64,000 nucleotides of DNA from Paracoccaceae bacterium. GTDB taxonomy: Bacteria; Pseudomonadota; Alphaproteobacteria; Rhodobacterales; Rhodobacteraceae. Position numbers and translations under genes: made by a program. The stretch covers positions 1 to 64,000 of the forward strand of contig JALUYI010000010.1 in the NCBI GenBank assembly GCA_027013095.1. The letters run 5' to 3'. Positions 7,428 through 17,343 of this stretch are shown here, one piece after another; the first letter of the stretch is position 1, and each line of letters begins with the position of its first letter. The notes under the pieces were generated by a model. It was not told the DNA's origin. It saw only the letters and a program-made list of their open reading frames with translations, and ran no database searches.

Positions 7428-8168
7428 CTATTCGCCAACGCCATCGAAACCGGCCTCGCGCATCAGCCGGTTCGAGCTGTCTTCGATCATGTGCTCCATT
7501 TTTTCCATGAACTCATGTGGCTCCAGACCCGGCTGAATCCGCGGCAGGAATTCGACCACCGCCACGCCCGGCTTGCGTAACAGGCTGTGGCGCGGCCAGA
7601 ACAGACCCACATTGACCGCAACCGGCACACAGGGTTGCCCAAGCCCCTCATAAAGGATGCCCGAGCCGATCTTGTAAGGCCGGTACGCCCCCGGCGGAAC
7701 CCGCGTGCCCTGAGGATAAATAATCAGCTGCCCCGGCCAGTCGGCACTGGCCTTGACTCCGTCGATCATCTGCTGCACGGCCTTGCGCCTTTTGCCTCGA
7801 TCCACGGGAATGCAGCCCATACGGATCGCGAACCAGCCCAGAACCGGCGCCCAGCGCAGCGACTTTTTCATCACAAAACGCGGTCGAGGGACCACGGTGA
7901 TAATCATCAATATGTCCATGAATGACTGGTGTTTAGGGCAAATCAGGACCTCATCCTGCGGAGGGTCTCCGCGGATTTCGCTTTTCAGTCCAACCAACCA
8001 GCGGGCGCTCCACAGCACATAGCGGGAATAGGCGCGCACCGCCCGGTAGGAATTTTCGCGGTTGAGAACGGTCAGCGGCACGTACCAAAGCGCCATGATC
8101 GCCATCGCCGAATACATCTGAAAAATGAACAGGACCGAGCGCAAATATTGAACCCCGCGCCCAAGCAT
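7428..8168 (-). CDS. plsC: 1-acyl-sn-glycerol-3-phosphate acyltransferase
   Basis: A 246-residue inner-membrane enzyme making phosphatidic acid from lysophosphatidic acid and acyl-ACP or acyl-CoA. A membrane segment lies near residues 10-32. The catalytic HX4D motif is HQSFMD (80-85) and the third block is YPQGTR (151-156), where the family usually has FPEGTR; the glutamate is glutamine here. The block GCIPVDRG (118-125) matches motif II. ATG 8168 overlaps the ftsX stop (TGATG), and upstream in-frame extension would run through ftsX. It is the last gene of ftsE-ftsX-plsC. Confidence 0.92.
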   Translation of the reverse strand: MLGRGVQYLRSVLFIFQMYSAMAIMALWYVPLTVLNRENSYRAVRAYSRYVLWSARWLVGLKSEIRGDPPQDEVLICPKHQSFMDILMIITVVPRPRFVMKKSLRWAPVLGWFAIRMGCIPVDRGKRRKAVQQMIDGVKASADWPGQLIIYPQGTRVPPGAYRPYKIGSGILYEGLGQPCVPVAVNVGLFWPRHSLLRKPGVAVVEFLPRIQPGLEPHEFMEKMEHMIEDSSNRLMREAGFDGVGE

Positions 8169-9070
8169 CAGCTGATTCCCCGCAACGTGCGCAGGGCCGC
8201 CATACGCGTTGCCCAAAAGGACACAAACGCCGCCAGAAACGGGATCAATAGCGGCAGGATCCACTCGGCCCCTTGAAATCCGAGCCCGGTGAGGAACCCT
8301 CCTTCGCGGGCGGCGCTGGGCAACAAAAGAACCGCCCCCATCGCCAAAAGGGTGCCGACCGCCGCACCACCAAGGGCGCGCAGGGTAAAGCGACGCACAA
8401 AGGCCCGCGCGATGTAGGTGTCCTTGGCCCCGACAAGGCGCAAAACCGAAATCACCGTGGCATTGGCGGCCAGCGCGGCCGAGGCCGCTAGGGTAATCAT
8501 CGCCGCAGTGGCTAGTGCGATCAGCGCCATCGAGATACCGGCCAGCAACCGCAAACGGCGGGCGGCGTTGACCAACGGTTGGCGCCAACGCGTGTGGTCG
8601 TCATAAATGGCGCCGGGCGCCTCGGCGGCCAGTCGCAACCGCAACCCCTCGACGTCGGGGCCGCCGTCCTTTTCAACGACCTCGATGAGGCGCGGGATCG
8701 GCAGGCTGTCCAGCGGCAGATCAGGGCCGAACCACGGCGCCAGCAGCTTGCGCTGTTCGGCATCGCTAAGCGGGCGGGCGGATTTGATCCCCGGCGTGGT
8801 TTTCAAGACATTAAGCACCGCTGTGGTCTGCGCCTGCATCTGCCCCTTGGGGGCCGAGATACGCACGGTTGCGGTACGCGCCAGCTCGGCCGACCAGCGA
8901 TCCGCCAGCCGTCCGGTGGCCAGCGCCAACGCCAGCGTGAACACCGCCAGAAACGCCATTGCCGCGGCACTGAACCCGGTCAACGTGGCGGTATAACCGG
9001 AGGGGGGCACCACTCGGTCGGCCTGTTTGTCGCCACTTGCAGCCGCGCGCAGAATTTTTAGAACGCCCAT
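8168..9070 (-). CDS. ftsX: Cell-division ABC permease FtsX
   Basis: A 300-residue inner-membrane protein with the FtsX layout: a cytoplasmic N-terminus, a first membrane helix near residues 27-52, a periplasmic domain of about 110 residues, and three more helices in the C-terminal half. The C-terminal half carries the family's LRLVGAKDTYIARAFVRR motif that contacts FtsE. With FtsE it couples ATP hydrolysis to activation of septal murein hydrolases. ATG 9070 overlaps the ftsE stop, and a TTG three bases upstream is a weaker start. Confidence 0.93.
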   Translation of the reverse strand: MGVLKILRAAASGDKQADRVVPPSGYTATLTGFSAAAMAFLAVFTLALALATGRLADRWSAELARTATVRISAPKGQMQAQTTAVLNVLKTTPGIKSARPLSDAEQRKLLAPWFGPDLPLDSLPIPRLIEVVEKDGGPDVEGLRLRLAAEAPGAIYDDHTRWRQPLVNAARRLRLLAGISMALIALATAAMITLAASAALAANATVISVLRLVGAKDTYIARAFVRRFTLRALGGAAVGTLLAMGAVLLLPSAAREGGFLTGLGFQGAEWILPLLIPFLAAFVSFWATRMAALRTLRGIS

Positions 9071-9747
9071 CAAAGATCCGCCCCCGCCAGTTGCAAATGC
9101 CTGTTGTGCAGGCGCAGGACCCGGGCCGAGGTCTTGGCCTTGACGTTGCGGATCAGGTTGAGGTCGTGGGTCGCGATCAGTATCGTTTTGCCCATGCGGT
9201 TCAGCTCGACCAGCAGCTGCATCAGGCGAATCGCCATCTCCCAGTCGATATTTCCAGTCGGCTCATCCGCGATGATGACGTCCGGTGACATGATGACGGC
9301 GCGGGCAAGAGCGGCGCGCTGGCGCTCACCGCCGGACAATTGCTGGGGCAGTGCATCGGCATGATGCTCCAGGCCGACCCAGGCCAAAAGCTCGATCAGA
9401 TTGCTCGCTTGGGCCGTGACATTCTGCCCCGATACCCCAAGCGGCAGGGCAATATTCTCGGCCACCGACAAATGGTCCAGAAACTTGCAGTCCTGATGCA
9501 CGACGCCGATCCGCCGCCGGGTCAGGGCGACCTGATCGCGGTCCATCGCCGCAACATCGTTCTTGAAAACCCGCACCCTCCCCTTGGTCGGGAGAAGCTC
9601 CATATAACAAAGCCGCAGTAACGTCGTCTTGCCCGAGCCGCTGGGTCCGGTCAGAAAGTGAAACGACCCCGGCGGAAGGCTGAGGTTGAGGTCCGTCAGA
9701 ATATCGCCGCCGCCATAGGTGAAGGCGGCACTTGCCAGCTCGATCAA
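9070..9747 (-). CDS. ftsE: Cell-division ABC ATPase FtsE
   Basis: A 225-residue ABC ATPase partner of FtsX at the division septum. It has Walker A GPSGSGKT, the Q-loop in VVHQDCKFL, signature LSGGERQRA and Walker B VIIADEPTGNID. No ATG fits the conserved N-terminus. A TTG at 9747 begins with Leu/Met-Ile-Glu-Leu, the usual FtsE opening, and has GGAG about 7 bases upstream. Another TTG at 9828 would add 27 unconserved residues. It heads the ftsE-ftsX-plsC operon and diverges from the zinc-ribbon gene. Confidence 0.94.
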   Translation of the reverse strand: MIELASAAFTYGGGDILTDLNLSLPPGSFHFLTGPSGSGKTTLLRLCYMELLPTKGRVRVFKNDVAAMDRDQVALTRRRIGVVHQDCKFLDHLSVAENIALPLGVSGQNVTAQASNLIELLAWVGLEHHADALPQQLSGGERQRAALARAVIMSPDVIIADEPTGNIDWEMAIRLMQLLVELNRMGKTILIATHDLNLIRNVKAKTSARVLRLHNRHLQLAGADL

Positions 9748-9935
9748 TCTCTGCTCCGATTCCCTTTTGGGCCGGATAATCGCCCAGAGACGCGCCGGTT
9801 GCAAATCCTGTCTGCGCTTTGGCCCCAATCCGGGGCGATAACAGCGGCTTGGAATGATTGTCAGGCCCCGTTACAAGTATCAAAGGGGCCGAATCGGCCC
9901 GCTTATGTTGCCTTGTGCCGCACTCAGGAGGTCCG

Positions 9936-10988
9936 ATGCGCCTGGTTTGCCCGAATTGCGCCGCCCAATACGAGGTGGATGACAGCGCGATCCCGCCAGC
10001 CGGGCGCGATGTGCAATGCGCGAACTGTGGCGACACCTGGTTTCAGCACCCTGCAACAGCCGCCGGCGAACCCCGCGACAACCAGCCCCCGCATGGAGAT
10101 GAGGCCGGCCCCGAGCAACGGGGACAGCGCCACGCCAAAGAGCCGACCGGCAGGGAACCCCCGCTGGAATCGCCGGTCGAGAATGCCCCCGATGCCCCAG
10201 ATCGGATAACGGACCTTTTGGGCGACGAGGCAGACGCGGCGGCGCGCAAGGCTCTTATCGAGGCCCTGTCCACAGATGAGGGAGGCCCGGCAGATGCAGA
10301 GACGCCCGGGGGACAGGCGGCGGAAGGCGAGGCGGCAGGAAGCGCGACGGCGGGTGCGGATGCAGCAGGTGATCCGCCAAAAGAATCTGCCACGCCAAAA
10401 GGGCCCTTGGCTGGCGAGCACAGGCCTCCGTTGCCCCGAGCAACAATTACCGCGGACGACATGGCGACGTTCCAGAGCGAGGTCGCGCGTGAGACCGAGG
10501 CCCGGCAAGCGGAAAAACGGCGTGAAGAGCGCGCGCCGGAGGCCGAGGCCGCGCCAAGGGTTCCGACACCCGGCGAAATCGCCGCGCTTGCAGATCAGGC
10601 GAATGCGCCCAGAGCAACGCCCCGCCCCGTTGGCCCGGCACCGCAGCGACCGCGGCCGGACACCGCGAACCCACCCGAACTGCCGGATATCGAGAACCTG
10701 ACGTCAACCATGAAGCCCGCCGACGAGCCAACCCCCGAGAGGGATCCCGCTGTCGCGCGGCGGGCAGCACGGCGCGGCGGGCGGCTTGGATTTTATCTGG
10801 CCATTCTGATCTCTGTTTTGCTGGTGGCGCTCTATGCGTGGCATAAGCAGGTTGCGGCCATAATCCCCGGTAGCGCACAATTTCTGGACATCTATGTCGT
10901 GACGGTTGACGGATTGCGTCGCGCGCTGGATCATGGCGCCGCGGCATTTGTCTCCCTGATCCGAACCCTTCTGGCGCAGGTTCTCTAA
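9936..10988 (+). CDS. Zinc-ribbon (MJ0042-type) single-pass membrane protein
   Basis: A 350-residue protein. An N-terminal zinc ribbon with CxxC pairs at Cys5/Cys8 and Cys28/Cys31 belongs to the MJ0042/zinc-ribbon_5 family. A long low-complexity Ala/Pro/Glu-rich region follows (about 40-275), then one membrane helix near residues 283-303 and a short tail. The start follows CAGGAG. The gene is divergent from ftsE, an arrangement seen in related genomes. The composition of the middle suggests a disordered linker that holds the zinc ribbon away from the membrane. Function is unknown. Confidence 0.85.
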   Translation: MRLVCPNCAAQYEVDDSAIPPAGRDVQCANCGDTWFQHPATAAGEPRDNQPPHGDEAGPEQRGQRHAKEPTGREPPLESPVENAPDAPDRITDLLGDEADAAARKALIEALSTDEGGPADAETPGGQAAEGEAAGSATAGADAAGDPPKESATPKGPLAGEHRPPLPRATITADDMATFQSEVARETEARQAEKRREERAPEAEAAPRVPTPGEIAALADQANAPRATPRPVGPAPQRPRPDTANPPELPDIENLTSTMKPADEPTPERDPAVARRAARRGGRLGFYLAILISVLLVALYAWHKQVAAIIPGSAQFLDIYVVTVDGLRRALDHGAAAFVSLIRTLLAQVL

Positions 10989-10996
10989 GGTCAGAA

Positions 10997-11944
10997 CTAT
11001 CGGCCGTTGCGCCTGTTTTCAATCGCGTCCCATATGCGGGCGGCCACGTTGATGCTGTCAAAACGCTCCAACTCCTGTATGCCGGTCGGGGACGTCAGGT
11101 TGATTTCGGTCAGGTATCCGCCGATCACGTCGATGCCGACAAAGATTTGCCCCTTTTCGCGCAGCAGAGGGCCGATTCTGGCACAAATTTCCTGATCGCG
11201 CTCGCTTAACCCGATCGGTTCAGGCCGACCGCCGACATGCATGTTTGAGCGCGTCTCACCCTCGGCAGGAACGCGGTTGATCGCGCCCACAGCCTCTCCA
11301 TCGACCAGTATGATCCGTTTGTCGCCGCGGGAAACATCTGGCAGAAACTTTTGCGCAATCAGCGGCTCATTGTTGATCCCGGCAAAAAGCTCGTGCAGAG
11401 AATTGAGGTTTCGGTCATCGGGGCGCAACCGAAACACACCGGCGCCACCATTGCCGTAAAGAGGTTTCAGGATGATATCGCCGTGCCTGAGCTTGAAGGA
11501 TTTTAGCGTTTCGAGATCCCGCGCAATCGTTGTCGGCGGGGTCAGATCGGGAAATTGCAGAACCAAAAGCTTTTCCGGATAGTTGCGCACCCAGAACGGA
11601 TCGTTCACCACCAAGGTCTGCGGGTGGATCATGTCAAGGATATGGGTGGACGTAATATAGCCCATGTCAAACGGGGGATCCTGACGCAACCACACAACGT
11701 CAAAATCCAACAGATCAACCTGTTGACTCGCCCCCAGCGCGAAATGATCGCCGCGCACGCGTTGTACCGTCAGTGGCCAGCCCCTTACCGTGATTCGACC
11801 TTCTTCATAAGCCAGCTTGTCGGGCGTGTAATAAAAAAGGCTGTGGCCCCTTTTTTGCGCTTCCTCGGCCAAGCGAAACGTGCTGTCCGCCGCAATATCA
11901 ACTTTGTCGATGGGATCCATCTGGATCGCGATTTTCAGCCCCAT
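10997..11944 (-). CDS. gshB: Glutathione synthetase
   Basis: A 315-residue ATP-grasp enzyme joining gamma-glutamylcysteine and glycine in the cytoplasm. Characteristic blocks are [17 protein letters not shown] at the N-terminus, [27 protein letters not shown], the ATP-grasp strand [16 protein letters not shown] and the C-terminal [13 protein letters not shown]. Length is normal for bacterial GshB. It is on the minus strand downstream of yraN and converges with the zinc-ribbon gene with only 8 bases between stops. Confidence 0.97.
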   Translation of the reverse strand: MGLKIAIQMDPIDKVDIAADSTFRLAEEAQKRGHSLFYYTPDKLAYEEGRITVRGWPLTVQRVRGDHFALGASQQVDLLDFDVVWLRQDPPFDMGYITSTHILDMIHPQTLVVNDPFWVRNYPEKLLVLQFPDLTPPTTIARDLETLKSFKLRHGDIILKPLYGNGGAGVFRLRPDDRNLNSLHELFAGINNEPLIAQKFLPDVSRGDKRIILVDGEAVGAINRVPAEGETRSNMHVGGRPEPIGLSERDQEICARIGPLLREKGQIFVGIDVIGGYLTEINLTSPTGIQELERFDSINVAARIWDAIENRRNGR

Positions 11945-12043
11945 GTTCGAACCCCTTCTCCCAGATCATCAGGTTCTATCTGAGCTGTTTGGCGGAATGA
12001 TGCAACAGAGAGACACGTAAAACAGGTCGCTGCGTGCCGAAAA

Positions 12044-12397
12044 TCAGGCGCAAAACGCGTTTTCCAGAATGGAAATCGCACCCTGATTGTTGACCAGTGC
12101 CACGTCAAAGCGCGCGGGACTGTCGCGCCCGGCTGGCTCGCCGGCAAGATAGACATCGGCGGAATGGGCGATACGCCGCATCTGGCGTTCATTCAGCATT
12201 TGCGCGGCAGACTCAAAACTGCGGCTTTTCTTTACTTCAATAAAAATGACATTGCCGTCCTTTTTTGCAATCAGATCGATTTCCCCGGCCTTGCTGCGCC
12301 ATCTGCGTTCCGTGACGTCATGGCCATTCCGGGTGTAATGGCGCGCAACCGCGTCCTCTGCAGCCAGACCGCTGTGATATGACATCGATCCTCTCAT
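12044..12397 (-). CDS. yraN: YraN family (UPF0102) predicted endonuclease
   Basis: A 117-residue protein of the UPF0102/YraN family with a restriction-endonuclease-like core. The pattern GEIDLIAKKDGNVIFIEVK holds the acidic and lysine residues of the D-ExK nuclease motif, and the upstream Gly-X-X-Ala-Glu-Asp-Ala-Val-Ala helix is typical. No enzymatic role is established. The ATG overlaps the rsmI stop by ATGA, so the two are coupled; gshB follows. The cluster rsmI-yraN next to an LpoA-type lipoprotein is widely conserved. Confidence 0.93.
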   Translation of the reverse strand: MRGSMSYHSGLAAEDAVARHYTRNGHDVTERRWRSKAGEIDLIAKKDGNVIFIEVKKSRSFESAAQMLNERQMRRIAHSADVYLAGEPAGRDSPARFDVALVNNQGAISILENAFCA

Positions 12398-13263
12398 GTC
12401 TTTTTCTCCAGTTCCAACGCGCGCCGGTACACCAGCTTGCGTGAAAGCACCAAATCGGCCGCCACGGAATCAACGGCATCACGCAGCGACAGGCCGTTCG
12501 CCTTGCGCGCCGCAATCAGCATGTCATCAAGCGCATCGTCGGGAATCGCTCGTTTTGGCGCAGGGCCAACCACGACCACGAATTCGCCCCGTGGCGAGAC
12601 ATTTTCATATTCCGATACCAGCGTGGCCAATGATCCACGGCGCACCTCTTCGAATTTCTTGGTGATCTCGCGACAGATTGCCGATTCCCGATCTCCTCCC
12701 AATTCTTGGACCAAATCTGCTAACATCTTATGAATACGCTTGGGACTTTCGTAAAATACCAAGGTTCCGGGTATTTTCTCCATATCTTTCAGCGCCTTGC
12801 GCCGCGCCACGGATTTCACGGGCAGAAAACCGGCGAAAAAGAACCGGTCCGTTGGCAATCCCGCCAGCGTCAGGGCGCTCAGAACTGCCGAAGCGCCGGG
12901 GACGGTGTGGATTTTTATGCCGGCGGCCAGCGCATCCCGGGCCAGCGCATATCCGGGGTCGGCAATCAGCGGCGTTCCCGCATCCGAGACATAGGCCAGC
13001 GCCTGTCCGGCACGCATCATTTCGATCAGCCGCGGCCGCTGTCGCGGACCGTTATGATCGTGATAGGCAATCAGCGGGCGACCGTTGAGAGCGATTCCAT
13101 GAATATCCATCAGGTGGCGGGTGTTGCGGGTATCCTCGGCCGCCAGAACATCCGCGTCTCTTAGCACATCGAGGGCGCGCAACGTGATATCACGGGCCGA
13201 GCCGATGGGGGTTGCGACGAAATACAGGCCCGAATCCAGAGATTGATCGCGATTTGTCAACAA
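12394..13263 (-). CDS. rsmI: 16S rRNA C1402 2'-O-methyltransferase
   Basis: About 289 residues, SAM-dependent TP-methylase (tetrapyrrole methylase fold), methylating the ribose of C1402 in 16S rRNA. Family blocks seen are GLYFVATPIG, AAEDTRNTRHL, YHDHNGPRQ, SDAGTPLIADPGY and the VPGASA stretch. No ATG precedes the conserved region. Two tandem TTG codons at 13263 and 13260 follow AAGGGGTGA, so a TTG start is likely, with 13260 better spaced. It diverges from the LpoA-like gene and is coupled to yraN. Confidence 0.95.
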   Translation of the reverse strand: MLTNRDQSLDSGLYFVATPIGSARDITLRALDVLRDADVLAAEDTRNTRHLMDIHGIALNGRPLIAYHDHNGPRQRPRLIEMMRAGQALAYVSDAGTPLIADPGYALARDALAAGIKIHTVPGASAVLSALTLAGLPTDRFFFAGFLPVKSVARRKALKDMEKIPGTLVFYESPKRIHKMLADLVQELGGDRESAICREITKKFEEVRRGSLATLVSEYENVSPRGEFVVVVGPAPKRAIPDDALDDMLIAARKANGLSLRDAVDSVAADLVLSRKLVYRRALELEKKT

Positions 13264-13364
13264 TTCACCCCTTGCGGCATCTGGTCGTTTACTTGCGGGT
13301 TACGTTTCATTAGGTTTCGGCGTATTCAAGACTCGGCTGGCCAGTCAAACAGGAGCCTGACCCA

Positions 13365-14540
13365 ATGCATTCCGTCTTTTCCCGGGCCTTTCGGCGTATA
13401 TATCTTCTGCTTTTGGGCCTTGCCGCGCTTGCTCTGGCGGGGTGTCAGGCCAATTTGGGCACAAGCGGGCCTGCCGTCAACACAAATGCGCCAGTTCCCG
13501 TCGCGCTTTTGGTTCCGTTTGGCTCGCAGGACAACAACAATGATGTTCTGGCAACAAGCCTGCAAAATGCGGCACAACTGGCGGTCACCGACCTTGGGAG
13601 TGTCAAGATCGACCTGCGAATCTATCCGACGGCGGGCACGCCTGCCGGGGCGGCGGATGCGGCCACCAAGGCGGCAAATGAAGGCGCCAAGATCATTCTC
13701 GGGCCGGTTTATGCCCAAGGCGCAAACGCCGCCGGCGCTGCCGTAGCCTCGCGCGGGATCAGTGTCCTGAGCTTTTCCAACAATACCGAAGTTGCGGGGG
13801 GCAATGTCTTTGTCCTTGGCAACACCTTTCAGAACACGGCCAAGCGCCTGATCAGCTATGCTGCCGCCAATGGATTCCAGAACGTGATGGTGGTTCATGC
13901 CGACAATCTGACCGGGCGGGTCGGGCGCGCAGCGGTTGAGGCAGCGGTGGCCAGCGCAGGGGCAAATTTCACTGGAGCGGCGTCCTACAAGTTTTCGCAA
14001 CAAGGTGTGATCGACGCGGTCAAATCGATTGCCCAGCAGGTCAAGGACACGAATACCGACACGCTGGTCTTTGCCTCAGACACGGCCGGGGCCCTGCCGA
14101 TTCTGGCGCAGCTGTTACCTGAAAACGGGGTTGATCCGAAAAAGATCAAGTTCATCGGCCTGACACGCTGGGATATTCCGACGCAGACGCTGTCGCTCGG
14201 GGGACTGCAGGGTGGGTGGTTTGCCCTGCCCGATCCATCGCTGAACGGTAGTTTCCGCGACCGTTACACGCAGGCCTTCGGGCGTGCACCACATCCTTTG
14301 GCGGGACTGGCCTATGATGGGATCGCCGCAATCGGAGCCCTGATCAAGAGCGGCAAGGCGGATGCCCTCTCGCGGGCCAACCTGACCCAAAGCTCAGGCT
14401 TTGCCGGGGTGAATGGCGTCTTCCGCCTGCTGCCCGATGGCACCAACGAACGCGCCATGGCCGTTGTCGAAATCAAGAACAAGCAGGTGAACGTCATTGA
14501 CCCGGCCCCAAGAAGCTTTGGCACAACAGCAGGGTTCTGA
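13365..14540 (+). CDS. LpoA-like lipoprotein (penicillin-binding protein activator)
   Basis: A 391-residue outer-membrane lipoprotein. The signal peptide ends in the lipobox LAGC with Cys27 as the lipidated residue. The mature part has the periplasmic-binding-protein type I fold of LppC/LpoA (YraM) proteins: VALLVPFGSQ, LGPVYAQGANAAG, and FIGLTRWD. LpoA activates PBP1A in enterobacteria; here the helical TPR half of enterobacterial LpoA is missing, as usual in alphaproteobacteria. ATG follows AGGAG. It is divergent from rsmI, matching the conserved yraM neighbourhood, and glnD follows after 28 bases. Confidence 0.88.
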   Translation: MHSVFSRAFRRIYLLLLGLAALALAGCQANLGTSGPAVNTNAPVPVALLVPFGSQDNNNDVLATSLQNAAQLAVTDLGSVKIDLRIYPTAGTPAGAADAATKAANEGAKIILGPVYAQGANAAGAAVASRGISVLSFSNNTEVAGGNVFVLGNTFQNTAKRLISYAAANGFQNVMVVHADNLTGRVGRAAVEAAVASAGANFTGAASYKFSQQGVIDAVKSIAQQVKDTNTDTLVFASDTAGALPILAQLLPENGVDPKKIKFIGLTRWDIPTQTLSLGGLQGGWFALPDPSLNGSFRDRYTQAFGRAPHPLAGLAYDGIAAIGALIKSGKADALSRANLTQSSGFAGVNGVFRLLPDGTNERAMAVVEIKNKQVNVIDPAPRSFGTTAGF

Positions 14541-14568
14541 ACCCGGGAAACCGCGCCGGAAAAGCCGC

Positions 14569-17343
14569 ATGAATAATGGGCTTATCCGGCCCGAATTACA
14601 GATTTTTGACCCCGAGGCCGTGCAAAACGCCATTGCGGATGCATTGGCTGTGGGGGGGGACATTGATGCGCTTGAGCGCCGGGCCATCATCGTCAGGCAG
14701 CTTTCAACATCCTATCGCGCGGGGTTTGACCTGATCAGTGACGCCTTTCGCGCCGCCCCGCATGAGACCCGCCGAACCCTGTCGGCCTACAGCTATCTGA
14801 CCGATTGCGTGGTGCGGGAAATCCTGCATTCCGTGCTGACCCACCTTACCCCGACCAAGGGGAAATCGGCACACCCGCGCCTGTCTCTTCTGGCCGTTGG
14901 CGGCTATGGGCGGGCGGAAATGGCGCCTTATTCGGACATCGACCTGTTGTTCCTGATCCCGCCAAAGGGGCAAGCGGGCGCTAAGGCGGCAATCGAAGAG
15001 ATGCTCTATATCTTTTGGGATCTGAAGCTGAAGGTCGGCCACGCCAGCCGGACCATCGCCGAATGTCTGCGCCTCGGGCGCGAGGATTATACGATCAGGA
15101 CAGCGCTTTTGGAGGCCCGCCATCTGGATGGCGACGCCGATCTGGCCAAGCAGTTGCAACGGCGCCTCTGGTCCGAACTGTTCAAAGACAGCGGCTCGGA
15201 TTTCATCGAGGCCAAGCTTGCCGAGCGCGCCGAGCGACACAAGCGTCAGGGTGGCCAGCGTTACATGGTGGAACCCAACGTCAAAGAGGGCAAGGGCGGG
15301 TTGCGCGACCTGCAATCGCTGTTCTGGATCGCAAAATACCTGCACCGCGTCGATCACCCGAGGGAACTGGTCAAGCTGGGGATGTTCTCGGCCGAGGAAT
15401 TCGACATCTTTTTCCATGCCGAGGACTTTCTCTGGACGGTGCGCTGCCACCTGCACCTGATCAACAAACGCGCGACCGAACATCTGACCTTTGATTCTCA
15501 GGTCGAGATCGCCGGAATTCTGGGCTATCGGGACCGCGACGGGCGGCGGGCGGTGGAACATTTCATGCAGGATTATTTCCGCCACGCAACGCAGGTGGGT
15601 GAGCTAACGCGCATTTTCCTGACCTGGCTGGAGGCCAGCCATGTCAAGCGGCACCCGCGTATGGGCGAGATGCTGTCGCGCGCAGGCCAGCGTCTGAAAA
15701 CCCGGTTGGCGCCGGGCTACAAGCTGGCACAGGGGCGTCTGGCGGTGGCCGATCCCGAGGCGTTCCTTGCCGCCGATCCGCTGAACATCCTGCGGGTTTT
15801 TCAGGAGGGACTGCGCACCCGTTATCTGCTGCATCCCGATGTCATGCGCATGGTTGCCGCCAATCTGGAGCTAATCGACGACAAGATGCGCGCCGATCCC
15901 GAGGCGAACCGCATTTTTCTGGATACGCTGCTGAATTACGGCAACCCCGAGCGCGGCCTGCGCCGGATGAACGAACTGGGTGTGCTTGGTGCCTTTATCC
16001 CCGAGTTTCAGCCCATCGTCGCCATGATGCAATTCAATATGTATCACCACTATACAGTGGATGAACACACGATCCAATGTATCTCGATCCTCAGCCAGAT
16101 CGAAGACGGAGAGCTAATCGAAGATCTGCCGGTGGCCTCGGGCATCCTTGAGCGCGGCGTCAACCGACGGGTTCTTTTCATGGCGGTGTTTTGCCATGAC
16201 ATCGCCAAGGGCCGACCCGAGGATCACTCGGTCAAAGGGGCCGAGATTGCCGCCCGGCTGTGTCCCCGTCTGGGGCTGGATCCCGCTGAAACCGAGACCG
16301 TCGCCTGGCTGGTGCGACACCACCTTCTGATGAGCGATGTCGCGCAGAAACGCGACCTGACCGACCCGCGCACGGTGCGCGATTTTGCCCGCACCGTCCA
16401 GAGCCGCACCCGGTTGAAACTGCTGACGGTGCTGACCGTATGCGATATTCGCGGCGTTGGGCCGGGCACATGGAACAACTGGAAGGCACAACTGTTGCGG
16501 GACCTCTATCACGCCACCCGGGCGGCGCTGACCGGAGGGATCGACGGCGGCTCGTGGACACGCCGGGTGGATGAATCCCGCAGCGCCTTTTGCGCCCGAC
16601 TGCGTGATTGGGGGACAGAACGTCTGATGGCCGAGATGGAGCGCCATTACGATCCCTACTGGCAAGGGCTAGACACCGAAACCCACGTCATTTTTGCCCG
16701 CCTGCTAGAGCGGCTGAAACCCGGCGGGATCGAGACCGATTTCAAACAGGACAAAACGCGGGACGCGACTCGTGTGTGCTTTGCGCTGGAGGATCATCCC
16801 GGCATCCTGACGCGCCTTTCAGGGGCGCTGGCGCTGGTCGGGGCGAATGTGGTCGATGCCAAGACCTACACCTCGTCAGACGGATTTGCGACCTCGGTCT
16901 TCTGGCTGCAGGACGCGCGCGGCCGCCCCTATGAAAAATCGCGCCTGACACGGTTGAAAGCGATGGTCAAAAAGGCGTTGCGCGGCGAAATTCTGGCGCG
17001 CGATGCACTGAAAGACCGCGACCGGATCAGGAAGCGCGAGCGCGATTTCATCGTTCCTACCGAGATCACCTTTGATAACGAGGGCTCGGAAATCTATACC
17101 ATTATCGAGGTCGATACCCGCGACCGCGCCGGGCTGCTGTATGATCTGACCCGGACGATCTCGGCCTCGAACATATACATCGCCAGCGCCGTCATCGCCA
17201 CCTACGGGGTGCAGGCGGTGGATGTGTTTTACGTCAAGGACATGTTCGGGCTGAAGCTGCACGGCAAATCCAAACGCGAGTCGTTGCGGCGCAAACTGAT
17301 CGACGCCATCGAAACCGGGGCCAAGGGAGCGATGGGCGAATGA
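14569..17343 (+). CDS. glnD: [Protein-PII] uridylyltransferase/uridylyl-removing enzyme
   Basis: A 924-residue sensor of glutamine that adds UMP to PII proteins when nitrogen is scarce and removes it when nitrogen is ample. Domains in order are a nucleotidyltransferase (GGYGRAEMAPYSDIDLLF), a helical PII-UTase domain, an HD phosphohydrolase domain with FCHDIAKG and VRHHLLMS, and two C-terminal ACT domains beginning ALEDHPGILTRL and EVDTRDRAGLLYDL. ATG 14569 is preferred to an upstream TTG that would overlap the lipoprotein gene. Its stop overlaps murJ by ATGA. Confidence 0.96.
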   Translation: MNNGLIRPELQIFDPEAVQNAIADALAVGGDIDALERRAIIVRQLSTSYRAGFDLISDAFRAAPHETRRTLSAYSYLTDCVVREILHSVLTHLTPTKGKSAHPRLSLLAVGGYGRAEMAPYSDIDLLFLIPPKGQAGAKAAIEEMLYIFWDLKLKVGHASRTIAECLRLGREDYTIRTALLEARHLDGDADLAKQLQRRLWSELFKDSGSDFIEAKLAERAERHKRQGGQRYMVEPNVKEGKGGLRDLQSLFWIAKYLHRVDHPRELVKLGMFSAEEFDIFFHAEDFLWTVRCHLHLINKRATEHLTFDSQVEIAGILGYRDRDGRRAVEHFMQDYFRHATQVGELTRIFLTWLEASHVKRHPRMGEMLSRAGQRLKTRLAPGYKLAQGRLAVADPEAFLAADPLNILRVFQEGLRTRYLLHPDVMRMVAANLELIDDKMRADPEANRIFLDTLLNYGNPERGLRRMNELGVLGAFIPEFQPIVAMMQFNMYHHYTVDEHTIQCISILSQIEDGELIEDLPVASGILERGVNRRVLFMAVFCHDIAKGRPEDHSVKGAEIAARLCPRLGLDPAETETVAWLVRHHLLMSDVAQKRDLTDPRTVRDFARTVQSRTRLKLLTVLTVCDIRGVGPGTWNNWKAQLLRDLYHATRAALTGGIDGGSWTRRVDESRSAFCARLRDWGTERLMAEMERHYDPYWQGLDTETHVIFARLLERLKPGGIETDFKQDKTRDATRVCFALEDHPGILTRLSGALALVGANVVDAKTYTSSDGFATSVFWLQDARGRPYEKSRLTRLKAMVKKALRGEILARDALKDRDRIRKRERDFIVPTEITFDNEGSEIYTIIEVDTRDRAGLLYDLTRTISASNIYIASAVIATYGVQAVDVFYVKDMFGLKLHGKSKRESLRRKLIDAIETGAKGAMGE

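Noticed and set aside
14497-14568. N-terminal extension of GlnD from an upstream TTG
   Set aside because: It overlaps the end of the lipoprotein gene and adds unconserved residues; the ATG at 14569 fits better.
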